Source: an uncultured Clostridia bacterium (GTDB lineage: Bacteria > Bacillota > Clostridia > Oscillospirales > Acutalibacteraceae). Taken from it: a stretch of 32,433 nt of DNA. The notes below the pieces were generated by a model that ran no database searches, was not told the DNA's origin, and was given only the letters and a program-made list of their open reading frames with translations. Of this stretch, positions 1-7,939 are shown one piece after another (position 1 is the first letter of the stretch; each line of letters begins with the position of its first letter). Made by a program: the position numbers and the translations under genes. The stretch is taken from the NCBI GenBank assembly GCA_937898195.1, contig CALEJD010000028.1, positions 1 through 32,433 of the forward strand, given 5' to 3'.

Positions 1-625
1 GATTTGCATAACCTGTGCCTTCACCAATCATAGCACCAGCCATAAGTGAGTCAATGATAGCAGCATCACATGTACCTGCAGCAACTTCTGAAAGAGCAGT
101 AGCCTGATCAACAACTTCTGTATATTGGAAGTTGTTTGCAACAGCCTGGTCTTTACCTGCTGAACCTGCTTCAACTGCAAATTTAAGGTCTTTACAATCT
201 GCCGCTGTCTTATACTGGTCTGCCTTATCAGCAGGAACAACGATTACCTGAGCATTATTGCAATATGGTTTTGAACAATCCATACCTGCTTTAACTTCGT
301 CAGTAAGAGTCATACCATTCCATACGCAGTCAATATTTTTGCCGTCAAGTTCCATTTTCTTGTTATCCCAGTTGATTTCAACAAATTCAACTTCAACACC
401 AAGATATTTAGCAAAAGCCTTTGCCATGTCAGCATCAAAGCCAATCCAATTACCATCTTTATCCTGATAATCCATTGGTTCGAAATCAGTGATACCAACA
501 ACAAGCTTACCTTTTTCCTTAACGTATTCCATATCAGTCTTTTCTTCGTTTCCGCCACAACCTGCGAAGCAGAGAGCCATCATAAGCACTGCCATAAGGA
601 CAGCAAGAAATTTTTTCATTTTCAT
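1..625 (-). CDS. Amino-acid ABC transporter substrate-binding lipoprotein (3' end outside window)
   Basis: Extracellular solute-binding protein of family 3, which captures an amino acid and hands it to an ABC permease. The first 208 codons are visible and the frame is open to the window edge. Residues 1-23 form a lipoprotein signal: lysines at 2, 4 and 5, a hydrophobic stretch, then a lipobox FAGC with lipidated Cys23. The mature protein starts with acidic and charged residues, then has typical family 3 phrases such as KGKLVVGITDFEPM, DGNWIGFDADMAKAFAK and WNGMTLTDE, the last forming part of the ligand cleft. The ATG at 625 is preferred because AAGGAG lies 9 nt upstream; a second ATG at 619 is less well placed. 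Permease and ATPase genes are presumably beyond the left edge. The exact substrate cannot be read here; polar amino acids such as glutamine or cystine are usual. Confidence 0.93.
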   Translation of the reverse strand, partial: MKMKKFLAVLMAVLMMALCFAGCGGNEEKTDMEYVKEKGKLVVGITDFEPMDYQDKDGNWIGFDADMAKAFAKYLGVEVEFVEINWDNKKMELDGKNIDCVWNGMTLTDEVKAGMDCSKPYCNNAQVIVVPADKADQYKTAADCKDLKFAVEAGSAGKDQAVANNFQYTEVVDQATALSEVAAGTCDAAIIDSLMAGAMIGEGTGYAN

Positions 626-669
626 AATTTGCAACTCCTTTTAGTGTGTTAAAGTGTTAATACGGTAGT

Positions 670-698
670 ATAATACTACATTAAAAAGAATTTGTCAA
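670..698 (-). promoter_or_regulatory. SigA-type promoter of the solute-binding protein gene
   Basis: On the minus strand TTGACA (698-693) and TATTAT (675-670) are separated by exactly 17 bp. The -35 overlaps the stop codon of the upstream gene (695-697). A 15-nt palindrome (665-679, arms GTAGTAT/ATACTAC) covers the -10, and the heptamer GTGTTAA occurs twice 8 bp apart just downstream (646-652, 654-660), so repression here is plausible. Confidence 0.75.
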
Positions 699-1228
699 CT
701 AAAATTAATATCAGAAATTAAATTTTTTAAAAGTATTTCTGCTTTTTGACATTCTTCCACAGATTCTTTTGACTTTTTGAATACAAGAATAATCGACGCA
801 GTTACAATTAAACCTAAAACAACTGCTGACATTTTGTTCATAGCCCCTAAACTCTGTGCGTAAAAAAGATAACCGAGAACTGCACAAACTGCGAGTATAT
901 AGACAAGTCTAATTAACGGGTCATAGAGCTTATCATAAACCACTGCATATTCAATATATGAACCACTTTCATCTTGACCAACATCTAAAAGATAATGATA
1001 TCTGTCAAAAGTCATTGGTTGAAGTTGTTTGTTTCGAGTATAGATGTATTTAACCTTATATAATTTATCAAGTTTATAATACTTTCCAAAAATGCCTGTC
1101 ATATCATCTTCAGCAGTTGGACTTTTAAAAGCAATATTTAATTTTTCACGAATTTTAAGTGTTGACGCATCAATATAAATCTTTTTTGACTCACTTAATT
1201 GTTTGTAATGAATTTTGTTTATTTCCAT
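695..1228 (-). CDS. Hypothetical protein with two transmembrane helices
   Basis: A 177-residue protein that I do not recognise. Residues 1-105 are a polar, probably cytoplasmic domain rich in Lys, Tyr and Asp. Two hydrophobic segments follow at about 106-124 and 132-150, then a short charged tail with a Lys/Glu-rich amphipathic helix. There is no signal peptide and no catalytic motif that I can name. The layout (soluble domain, helical hairpin, charged tail) fits a small inner-membrane protein of unknown role. The start ATG at 1228 has AAGGTGAT upstream. It is transcribed divergently from the pseudouridine synthase gene from a promoter at 1246-1274, and the promoter of the solute-binding protein begins at its stop codon. 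Confidence 0.75.
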   Translation of the reverse strand: MEINKIHYKQLSESKKIYIDASTLKIREKLNIAFKSPTAEDDMTGIFGKYYKLDKLYKVKYIYTRNKQLQPMTFDRYHYLLDVGQDESGSYIEYAVVYDKLYDPLIRLVYILAVCAVLGYLFYAQSLGAMNKMSAVVLGLIVTASIILVFKKSKESVEECQKAEILLKNLISDINFS

Positions 1229-1245
1229 TTATATCACCTTATATA

Positions 1246-1274
1246 ATTCTATATCAAAATAATCTAAGTTTCAA
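1246..1274 (-). promoter_or_regulatory. Promoter of the two-helix membrane protein gene
   Basis: Minus-strand TTGAAA (1274-1269), 17-bp spacer, TAGAAT (1251-1246). The -35 is one arm of the 13-bp palindrome TTTCAAGTTGAAA (1269-1281), whose other arm is the -35 of the divergent pseudouridine synthase promoter. Confidence 0.7.
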
Positions 1275-1275
1275 G

Positions 1276-1304
1276 TTGAAATGAAAATTAAGATGTGGTA
1301 TATT
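1276..1304 (+). promoter_or_regulatory. Promoter of the RluA-family pseudouridine synthase gene
   Basis: TTGAAA (1276-1281), 17-bp spacer, TATATT (1299-1304). It lies 28 bp upstream of the start codon and is back to back with the minus-strand promoter at 1246-1274. Confidence 0.72.
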
Positions 1305-1331
1305 AAATTGATATTATTTTGAGGTGCAAAA

Positions 1332-2294
1332 ATGAAGAGCTTTACAATCAATAAAAATGATGCAGACCAGCGACTTGACAAATTCATAACAAAAAGTGTA
1401 CCTTTGCTTCCAAAAGCACTTATGTATAAGTACATAAGAATTAAAAGAATTAAGGTAAATGGTAAACGCGCTGAGATTTCAACTCGTCTTAATCTCGGTG
1501 ACATTGTTGATATGTATATAAATGATGAGTTTTTCCAGAAAGCACCTGAAAAGCATGATTTTCTTAAAGCATCTAAAAATCTAAATATAATTTACGAAGA
1601 CGAAAATATCATTCTTTGTGATAAAAAGGTTGGCGTGCTCTCCCACCCTGATGATAATGAATATATCGATACTTTAATTGGCAGAATTAAGCGTTATTTG
1701 TATGAAAAAGGTGAATATAAACCGGACGATGAGAATTCTTTTGTACCGTCTTTGGTAAACAGAATTGACAGAAATACCGGTGGTATTGTTATTGCTGCAA
1801 AAAATGCAGAAACGCTTCGTATTCTCAACCAAAAAATGAAAGACCGTGAACTTCACAAATTTTATCTTTGCATAGTTCACGGTGAAATTAAAAATAAACG
1901 TGGGCTTTTGGAAGGATATCTTGTAAAAGACGAAAGCAAAAATAAGGTTACTGTTTCAAAGAGAAAAACAGAAGATGCAAAAGAAATACGCACTAAGTAC
2001 AATGTTATTGATAGTGATGGTGATTTGAGTCTTGTTGAAGTTGAACTTTTAACAGGTCGAACACATCAGATAAGAGCACATTTTGCATCAATCGGTCATC
2101 CACTTTTAGGTGACGGAAAGTATGGCACTAATGCACAGAATAAGAAATATGGATATAAAAAGCAGTTCTTATATTCATATAAGCTTATTTTTGATTTCAC
2201 AACAGATGCAGGAATACTTGAATACTTAAACCATAAAGAATTTGAAGTTAATGATGTGTGGTTTAAGAACGAGTTTTATAATAAGGGACTATAA
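1332..2294 (+). CDS. RluA-family pseudouridine synthase (RluC/RluD-like)
   Basis: Converts specific uridines in RNA, probably 23S rRNA, to pseudouridine. The 320-residue length is normal for RluC/RluD. Residues 1-65 form an S4-type RNA-binding domain (QRLDKFITK, then IRIKRIKVNGKRA). The catalytic domain follows: motif LVNRIDRNTGG places the catalytic aspartate at about Asp146, and the C-terminal signature LTGRTHQIRAHFASIGHPLLGD is intact. The family HRLD motif reads NRID here, a common variant that keeps the Asp. GAGGTG lies 7 nt before the ATG. The gene is monocistronic, with its own promoter at 1276-1304 and a perfect-palindrome terminator at 2299-2324. The exact target uridine, and so the choice between rluC, rluD or another symbol, cannot be assigned from sequence. 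Confidence 0.95.
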   Translation: MKSFTINKNDADQRLDKFITKSVPLLPKALMYKYIRIKRIKVNGKRAEISTRLNLGDIVDMYINDEFFQKAPEKHDFLKASKNLNIIYEDENIILCDKKVGVLSHPDDNEYIDTLIGRIKRYLYEKGEYKPDDENSFVPSLVNRIDRNTGGIVIAAKNAETLRILNQKMKDRELHKFYLCIVHGEIKNKRGLLEGYLVKDESKNKVTVSKRKTEDAKEIRTKYNVIDSDGDLSLVEVELLTGRTHQIRAHFASIGHPLLGDGKYGTNAQNKKYGYKKQFLYSYKLIFDFTTDAGILEYLNHKEFEVNDVWFKNEFYNKGL

Positions 2295-2298
2295 AAGA

Positions 2299-2324
2299 AA
2301 AAGGATGGTTTAAACCATCCTTTT
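2299..2324. terminator. Bidirectional terminator between convergent genes
   Basis: A perfect 26-nt palindrome (arms AAAAGGATGGTTT and AAACCATCCTTTT) lies 5 nt after the pseudouridine synthase stop and 5 nt after the stop of the opposing anti-sigma gene. Its A/T ends supply a short U tract in either direction. Confidence 0.85.
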
Positions 2325-2328
2325 GTTA

Positions 2329-3069
2329 TTATTTAAGAGTTTGCAGTATTGAGATAAATTCACTTTCAGTATAACCAATCGCAGTAAAATGATAGTAAAT
2401 ATTATCATATACAAAGGTTGCATTCAGTCTGCCATCAAAATCGCTCAAATAAACTACTGCAGAAATATTCAAATTTTCTAACTCATATTTTTTTGAAAAC
2501 TCTTTATTACCCGTTGCATCAATACCTTCTTTGAAAGGTAAAATGTAACCTTCTTCAGCATTTTCATTCAAAATTGATATTGTCGCAAATATTTGTTTGC
2601 TATCATTTACTTGAATAAAATCAGGCCAAAACAACATTACACTTGCAATACTGCCGTTTTTGTTAAGAAAAGTGTTATAAACAAAGTTATCACTCGTTAC
2701 ATTAACCGAATTTAAAATTGTAAAGCCAAGAGCTTTCTCTAACTCTGTTCTTGTCATTTCAATCGGATTATCATTTTTATCACTATTTACAACTGGTGCA
2801 TCTTTAGGTATTGCTTTGAACGGAATATTTTCGTAAACCTCAACTGAAGTTCCATCATCAAATTTCATTAAAGAACTCCAATTACTATAATGATTTCCTG
2901 CCAACACAACTAATCCGGATGCCATGCACAGAATTACGGCAGCAACAACACTAACTCTAAACACAATACTCTTTTTATTTGATACAGATGTTACTGAATA
3001 TTTTTCTGCTTCTTTTACAAATTGAGAATCAATGCCGTTAATTGCTAAAGATATTTTATTCCTTTTCAT
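2329..3069 (-). CDS. Probable anti-sigma factor, single-pass membrane protein
   Basis: A 246-residue protein encoded directly after an ECF sigma factor with a 4-nt ATGA overlap, the usual arrangement for a sigma/anti-sigma pair. The short N-terminal cytoplasmic part (1-34) contains IDSQFVKEAEKY, which resembles the sigma-binding segment of clostridial anti-sigma proteins. One transmembrane helix follows at about 36-58. Residues 60-246 form an extracellular domain with a DUF4367-like feel: alternating beta strands and a C-terminal phrase YHFTAIGYTESEFISILQ. There is no zinc-binding HxxxCxxC motif, so it is not a ZAS-type anti-sigma. The role is inferred mainly from gene order and topology; the signal sensed is unknown. 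Confidence 0.7.
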   Translation of the reverse strand: MKRNKISLAINGIDSQFVKEAEKYSVTSVSNKKSIVFRVSVVAAVILCMASGLVVLAGNHYSNWSSLMKFDDGTSVEVYENIPFKAIPKDAPVVNSDKNDNPIEMTRTELEKALGFTILNSVNVTSDNFVYNTFLNKNGSIASVMLFWPDFIQVNDSKQIFATISILNENAEEGYILPFKEGIDATGNKEFSKKYELENLNISAVVYLSDFDGRLNATFVYDNIYYHFTAIGYTESEFISILQTLK

Positions 3070-3614
3070 ACTTTATAACCCACTTTCTCCAAAAATTTCT
3101 TGAGATTTTTTCGTGTTCGTGAAAGTCTGACAGATATATCATGATTGCTTTTTTTCATAGCTTTAGCAATATCAGAAATTGACTCTGCATACCAATAACG
3201 CTTCACAAATATTATTCGGTCTTCTTTTTTAATATCAGCAAGGAATTCATTGATATATTTAGTTATTTCAATAATTTCACACTGGTCATCTAATACACCA
3301 AAGCAGTTTTCAAGTTCATCTAATGACACATCATAAATACTGTTCCTTTTAATTGCCGTATTACTATGATATTTCTTAATAGCAGTATTTCTAACAATGC
3401 GACAAAAATATGTTTTTAATGGATTGGGATTTTGAGGCGGTATTGTATTCCACATTCCTAAAAAAGCATCATTCACACATTCTTCTGCATCAAGAGTATT
3501 CCCAAGTATGTTATAGGCAATTTTTATAGCGGTTGTCTTATATTTTTTTGATAGTTCAACAATTGCTTGTTCAGAGCGCTCATTAAACAATTCAATAATT
3601 TTACTATCTTCCAA
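3066..3614 (-). CDS. ECF-type sigma-70 family RNA polymerase sigma factor
   Basis: A 182-residue alternative sigma factor that directs RNA polymerase to a regulon probably linked to an envelope signal. Region 2 is visible as AYNILGNTLDAEECVNDAFL, followed by MWNTIPPQNPNPLKTYFCRIV; region 4 is visible as YAESISDIAKAMKKSNHDIS, a helix-turn-helix, followed by VRLSRTRKNLKKFL. The start is taken as TTG at 3614 because AAAGGAAG lies 7 nt upstream. The frame can be extended to a TTG at 3638, but that codon has no ribosome binding site and overlaps the AGGTGGAAAGGAAG itself. The gene overlaps the downstream anti-sigma gene by 4 nt, so the two are probably translationally coupled. I see no convincing SigA promoter upstream, which would fit autoregulation. 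Confidence 0.9.
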   Translation of the reverse strand: MEDSKIIELFNERSEQAIVELSKKYKTTAIKIAYNILGNTLDAEECVNDAFLGMWNTIPPQNPNPLKTYFCRIVRNTAIKKYHSNTAIKRNSIYDVSLDELENCFGVLDDQCEIIEITKYINEFLADIKKEDRIIFVKRYWYAESISDIAKAMKKSNHDISVRLSRTRKNLKKFLEKVGYKV

Positions 3615-3670
3615 GCTTTCACTTCCTTTCCACCTCAACTATATACTACGGTTTTAATTGAATATATCTC

Positions 3671-3706
3671 AAAAAAATTAACGGAACGACGAGAATGCCG
3701 TTCCGT
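3671..3706 (-). terminator. Terminator of ligA
   Basis: On the minus strand the stem ACGGAACG/CGTTCCGT (arms 3706-3699 and 3688-3681, 10-nt loop) is followed by TAATTTTTTT. It lies directly after the ligA stop and separates ligA from the sigma factor gene. Confidence 0.85.
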
Positions 3707-3710
3707 ACAA

Positions 3711-5693
3711 TTATTTTATCATTTCAGCGAATTGTTCTTCGTTAATTATTGTAATGCCTAAATCGGTTGCTTTTTGGAGTTTTGAGCCTGCCGCCTCACC
3801 CGCTAAAACATAGGTTGTTTTTTTAGAAACTGATGAAGATGCTTTTCCACCATAAGACTCAATAATCTCTTGTGCTTCTTTTCTTCCATAAGTTGAAAGA
3901 GTTCCTGTAAGCACAAAGGTCATACCCTCAAATCGATTGTCTTTGATTTCGCGTTGACTTTCCATATTAAGACCAAATGATTTTAATTCTTCAATCATTT
4001 GTTGTGTTTGTGAAAGTGAGAAAAACTCAACAACTGAATCAGCCATAATTTCGCCAAATCCCTCTATATTAAGGATTTCTTCTTTTGTTGCTGAAATTAT
4101 GCTATCAAGTGTTAAAAAGTGGTCTGAAAGCAATTTTGAAGCCTTTTGACCTATATGACGGATACCAAATGCAAAAAGAAGTTTTGACAAATCATTTTCC
4201 TTTGATTTTTCAATAGCGTTTCGCATATTATCAGCACTCTTTTTGCCCATTCCTTCAAGCTGTGCAATTTTATCATAATCAATACGATAAATATCTGCAA
4301 TTTTGCTTATTAAACCTTTATTGAGCAATGTTTCAAGAACTGCATCACCAAGTCCTTCGATATTCATAGCATCACGAGAACAGAAATGAATAAGAACACG
4401 CAACAATTGTGCAGGACAATCAGGGTTATCACAACGAATTGCTGATTCACCATCTTCACGATGCACAGGGGAATTACAAGACGGACAGAATTTTGGCATT
4501 TCATAGGCACAAGTGTTTTCTTCGTGCTTTACAACTGAAAGCACTTCAGGAATAATATCACCTGCTTTACGAATTATAACTGTATCCCCTATTCTGATAC
4601 CCTTTTCAGTAATAAAATCCTGATTATGAAGCGTAGCACGACTTACGGTTGAGCCAGCAACTAGAACAGGCTCAAAAACTGCAGTTGGTGTTAACACACC
4701 TGTACGACCAACATTGATTTCAATATCAATAAGCTTGGTTTCTTTTTCTTCAGGTGGGTATTTATAAGCCAATGCCCATTTAGGAAACTTTGCTGTGCTA
4801 CCGATAATTTCACGCATTGAGAAATCGTCTGTTTTAATAACTGCACCATCAATATCAAACGGTAAAGTATAACGGATTTCGCCAATTCGTTCAATTTCTT
4901 TTAAAGTGTCATCAATATTATTGAATTTATTAAAGAATGGAATGGTCTTAAAGCCTAACTCTTTCAAGAACACGAGCGATTCATAGTGACCTTTAATTTC
5001 AACACCCTCAACTTGTTGAATATTGAAGACATAAATATCAAGGTTGCGTACAGCAGTAATTTTAGGATTTTTTTGTCTTATGCTACCTGCTGCCGCATTT
5101 CTTGGGTTTTTGAACGGTTTCTCACCATTAAGTTCTTGTTTTTCGACAATCTTCAAGAACACTTCTCTAGGCATATATACTTCGCCACGAACTTCGATAA
5201 AAGGAATATCTTTTTTGAGTCTTAAAGGGATTGACTTAACAGTACGAAGATTTGCAGTTATATCTTCACCCTGAACACCATCACCACGGGTTGAGCCACG
5301 TGTGAACACGCCATTTGTATATTCAAGTGACACAGAAAGCCCGTCGATTTTAGGCTCAACAACATATTCTGCATTACTGAATATTTCTTTAACTCTTTTA
5401 TCGAAATCACGTACTTCGTCGTGAGAAAAAGCATCCTGTAAACTTTCCATTTTAACAGTATGAACTACTGTTTCAAAAAGCCCATCAGCTTGACCGCCAA
5501 CCCTGTGTGTTGGTGAATCGGGTGCTAAAAGTTCAGGATATTCTTTTTCAATTGAGTCAAGCTCACGCATAAGCATATCATATTCATAGTCTGAAATATC
5601 GTTTTCATTTTCAACATAATAACGATAGATATGATGGTTAAGCTCTTTGCGGAGTTCTTCGGCTCTTAACTTTTTCTGTTCAAAATCGTTCAT
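3711..5693 (-). CDS. ligA: NAD-dependent DNA ligase LigA
   Basis: Seals nicks in duplex DNA using NAD+, joining Okazaki fragments and completing repair. The 660 residues carry the full bacterial LigA layout: Ia domain (about 1-70, with YRYYVENENDISDYEYDML), nucleotidyltransferase domain with adenylated lysine Lys115 in EPKIDGLS, OB fold (about 318-395, with INVGRTGVLTPTAVFEPV), four-cysteine zinc finger (Cys403, 406, 421, 426), helix-hairpin-helix repeats (about 440-580, with IEGLGD, LEGMGKKS and IEGFGE) and a BRCT domain (about 586-660). The start ATG at 5693 has AAAGGTG upstream. It ends with its own terminator, so it is probably monocistronic. Nothing is missing. Confidence 0.98.
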   Translation of the reverse strand: MNDFEQKKLRAEELRKELNHHIYRYYVENENDISDYEYDMLMRELDSIEKEYPELLAPDSPTHRVGGQADGLFETVVHTVKMESLQDAFSHDEVRDFDKRVKEIFSNAEYVVEPKIDGLSVSLEYTNGVFTRGSTRGDGVQGEDITANLRTVKSIPLRLKKDIPFIEVRGEVYMPREVFLKIVEKQELNGEKPFKNPRNAAAGSIRQKNPKITAVRNLDIYVFNIQQVEGVEIKGHYESLVFLKELGFKTIPFFNKFNNIDDTLKEIERIGEIRYTLPFDIDGAVIKTDDFSMREIIGSTAKFPKWALAYKYPPEEKETKLIDIEINVGRTGVLTPTAVFEPVLVAGSTVSRATLHNQDFITEKGIRIGDTVIIRKAGDIIPEVLSVVKHEENTCAYEMPKFCPSCNSPVHREDGESAIRCDNPDCPAQLLRVLIHFCSRDAMNIEGLGDAVLETLLNKGLISKIADIYRIDYDKIAQLEGMGKKSADNMRNAIEKSKENDLSKLLFAFGIRHIGQKASKLLSDHFLTLDSIISATKEEILNIEGFGEIMADSVVEFFSLSQTQQMIEELKSFGLNMESQREIKDNRFEGMTFVLTGTLSTYGRKEAQEIIESYGGKASSSVSKKTTYVLAGEAAGSKLQKATDLGITIINEEQFAEMIK

Positions 5694-5768
5694 TTATTTC
5701 ACCTTTTATTAAATCACTTTTTATAATTATTCTCTCAATTCTGGGGATAATGTATAAAGGTGATTTTT

Positions 5769-6164
5769 TTGAGAAATTCGGTTGTATATTTAATAATATT
5801 TTTAGTGGGTGGAATCGGTTACGGCGCTATTGAAGTCGCTTTTCGCGGTTACACCCATTGGTCAATGCTAATCACAGGTGGCTCGGCTTTTCTGTCACTT
5901 TATCTAATACACAGCACATTCCCGAACACTTCAATTTTTATTAAAGCGTTATTTGGTATGGTCGTTATAACCTTGCTTGAATTATCCGTTGGCATAATTG
6001 TCAACCGAGTTTTCTCACTTGGTGTATGGGATTATAGCAATCTCCCCTACAACTTATTAGGACAGATTTCCTTGCCATTCTCTGCTTGTTGGTATATTTT
6101 ATCTATTCTAGCTTTTTATTTATTAGATAATATTAAGCCTCTTGCTGATTTACAGAAATTCTAA
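5769..6164 (+). CDS. Small multi-pass membrane protein, CmpB-like (putative ABC-transporter type IV family)
   Basis: About 131 residues, nearly all in four hydrophobic segments (about 4-22, 30-48, 58-78 and 100-118 from this start). The phrase GVWDYSNLPYNLLGQISLPF near the C-terminus is the signature of the PF06541 family, named putative ABC-transporter type IV although many members are short standalone proteins of unknown function. The chosen TTG start has AAAGGTG 6 nt upstream; a GTG at 5760 would lie inside that ribosome binding site. The last 32 nt overlap the end of the convergent GH27 gene. It stands alone on this strand and no ABC ATPase is nearby, so a transport role is unproven. Confidence 0.78.
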   Translation: MRNSVVYLIIFLVGGIGYGAIEVAFRGYTHWSMLITGGSAFLSLYLIHSTFPNTSIFIKALFGMVVITLLELSVGIIVNRVFSLGVWDYSNLPYNLLGQISLPFSACWYILSILAFYLLDNIKPLADLQKF

Positions 6165-7860
6165 AAACTTTTACGCCGTGTGGCACAACTGTTGTGCTAA
6201 GTTTATCTGCAATAATCTCTTCTGTTTTATCCCAAAGTTCAACACATTTATATGATGATGCTTTTGGTAATGTAACATCAACAACATTGTGAATATCTGC
6301 CATATTGCAAGTCATAAACGCATTGGATTTACCTTTATTAAAGAAGCAAACTGCAACTTCGTTGTTTTCAAGTGGTTTAACAAGTATATCTTGGAAGACA
6401 TTTGTCTTAATTCTCTTGCATTGAATGCCGAGTTTATCTTGGTCAATAGCAATAACATCTTTATTTGTGAGAATTTGAAGAATTTTATTATCTTTATCGA
6501 CTGTTCCGTCTTCTTTGATAAAATCTCTCACATCATTACCAAGAATAAGAGGAGCAGCCATCATTGACCAAAGTGTAAAGTGAGATTTATTCTCATCAAA
6601 AGTCAAGTTACCATTACCAACCTCAAGCATATCGGGGTCATTAAAAGCACCTGGTCTTGCATATTTATCGAGTCTTACATTAACTTCATAGATACCAACA
6701 ACTGAAGCCCAATGAGGTTGAATATCAGGTGTTGTTCGCCAGATGTTACCTGCTTTACCACCCCATTTCCAAGGTTGGTTCCAACCCCATTCGCAAATTG
6801 AATAAAGAATCTTCTTTTCTTCACAGTTGTTTTCTTCTGCATATTTCTTTGTTGCACGAGCAAGCTCATAACCCATTTTTTCGTATTGTCTTGCAGCACT
6901 GTCCATTGGGGATGCCACAGGGTTAGTAATAGAAATTGTATTAACACCTGCTTTAAGATTAATCATAATCTGACGGCGACCTTCACGAGAAAAAGCCTTT
7001 TGTTCTGCAATTAAGAAATCATATTCATCTTTGCCATTAACTGTTACAACACAGAATTGACCTTTACAGGTATTTTTGCGCATAACAATAGTTAATACAT
7101 ATTCACCATCTTCTGGTACTTCTACATTATTAAATTCGATTATGCCAAGTCCGCTGCAAAGACCTTTAACATAGCTTTTTCCGTCTTCTTCATTGATAAC
7201 TTTAGCGTCGCCTTTTAAGACTGCATTTTTTGCAGGTAATTCAAGCTCATTTTCAAGTGAATTGCCACCAACAGTTATGCTATCAATATAAGGTGCGTCT
7301 GTTGGGATTAACACATGATGACAATAGTCATATTTAAAATATTCAACGCCCCACTCTGCAAAAGTTTCTGCATCAATTCTTTCGTTATAAAGAGAAGCCG
7401 GTAAATCTTCACAAGTGAGTGTTCCATTTGAAGAATAAATGCCAAGTTTTAAGCCAAGTTTATTAACTTCCTGGACAAGCCATTTAATACCATGTGGGAA
7501 AGTGGTTAAATCCCCTTGCATTCTACCTTTTTCATCACGCATTGAAGATTGCCAACAGTCATCAATATTGACATAGATATATCCAGCATCTGCCAAGCCA
7601 CTATCTTTCATAGCTTTTGCCATAGTTAAAAACACATTTTCGTCGATTCGGTGTCTGAATAAATTCCAGCTTGACCAACCCATAGGTGGAGTAAGTGCTG
7701 CGCCGTTATTATACATTTCGTCTTTTGTATAATGAATTTTTGTTTTAGCAAGTGCTTTTTTTATCTCACATTTTGGGCAAATATCTTTTTTCTTTAAATA
7801 CAAAACACTGCTACCAATAGCAGCAGTAATTCCTGATACGATTGCAAGTCCCTTTTTCAT
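6133..7860 (-). CDS. Membrane-anchored GH27 family alpha-galactosidase-like enzyme with inserted beta-sandwich
   Basis: Predicted retaining glycosidase that releases alpha-linked galactose (or N-acetylgalactosamine) from glycans. The protein has 575 residues. Residues 4-22 form an uncleaved signal anchor followed by KKK. The GH27 barrel begins at LTPPMGWSSWN (57-66) and continues with NIDDCW (98-103) and KYDYC (176-180, nucleophile Asp178). It is then interrupted by about 130 residues (190-322) that look like a CBM35/CBM6-type sandwich (DGEYVLTIVMRKN, NLKAGVNTISITN). The barrel resumes with CEWGWNQPW and WRTTPDI, whose Asp379 is the likely acid/base, then FNDPDMLEVGNG. A C-terminal beta domain ends the protein. 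The start ATG at 7860 has GAGGTG 7 nt upstream; an in-frame ATG at 7875 overlaps that site. A terminator hairpin sits in its leader (7876-7914). Confidence 0.9.
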   Translation of the reverse strand: MKKGLAIVSGITAAIGSSVLYLKKKDICPKCEIKKALAKTKIHYTKDEMYNNGAALTPPMGWSSWNLFRHRIDENVFLTMAKAMKDSGLADAGYIYVNIDDCWQSSMRDEKGRMQGDLTTFPHGIKWLVQEVNKLGLKLGIYSSNGTLTCEDLPASLYNERIDAETFAEWGVEYFKYDYCHHVLIPTDAPYIDSITVGGNSLENELELPAKNAVLKGDAKVINEEDGKSYVKGLCSGLGIIEFNNVEVPEDGEYVLTIVMRKNTCKGQFCVVTVNGKDEYDFLIAEQKAFSREGRRQIMINLKAGVNTISITNPVASPMDSAARQYEKMGYELARATKKYAEENNCEEKKILYSICEWGWNQPWKWGGKAGNIWRTTPDIQPHWASVVGIYEVNVRLDKYARPGAFNDPDMLEVGNGNLTFDENKSHFTLWSMMAAPLILGNDVRDFIKEDGTVDKDNKILQILTNKDVIAIDQDKLGIQCKRIKTNVFQDILVKPLENNEVAVCFFNKGKSNAFMTCNMADIHNVVDVTLPKASSYKCVELWDKTEEIIADKLSTTVVPHGVKVFRISVNQQEA

Positions 7861-7875
7861 AAGTAAACACCTCAT

Positions 7876-7914
7876 AAAAAATCAGGTCAGATGATTCTTT
7901 CAACATCTGACCTG
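7876..7914 (-). terminator. Terminator after the ispH-S1 operon, within the GH27 leader
   Basis: Minus strand: perfect 11-bp stem CAGGTCAGATG/CATCTGACCTG with a 10-nt loop, then six Ts directly after the stem following one A. It lies 26 nt after the ispH-S1 stop, and the T tract ends 4 nt before the GAGGTG of the GH27 gene. Confidence 0.9.
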
Positions 7915-7939
7915 TATTTACGGCCTAATGCCGATTTAA

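Noticed and set aside
28..558. Two short minus-strand frames within the solute-binding protein
   Set aside because: The correct frame is a continuous lipoprotein ending at the window edge; these are alternate registers of it.
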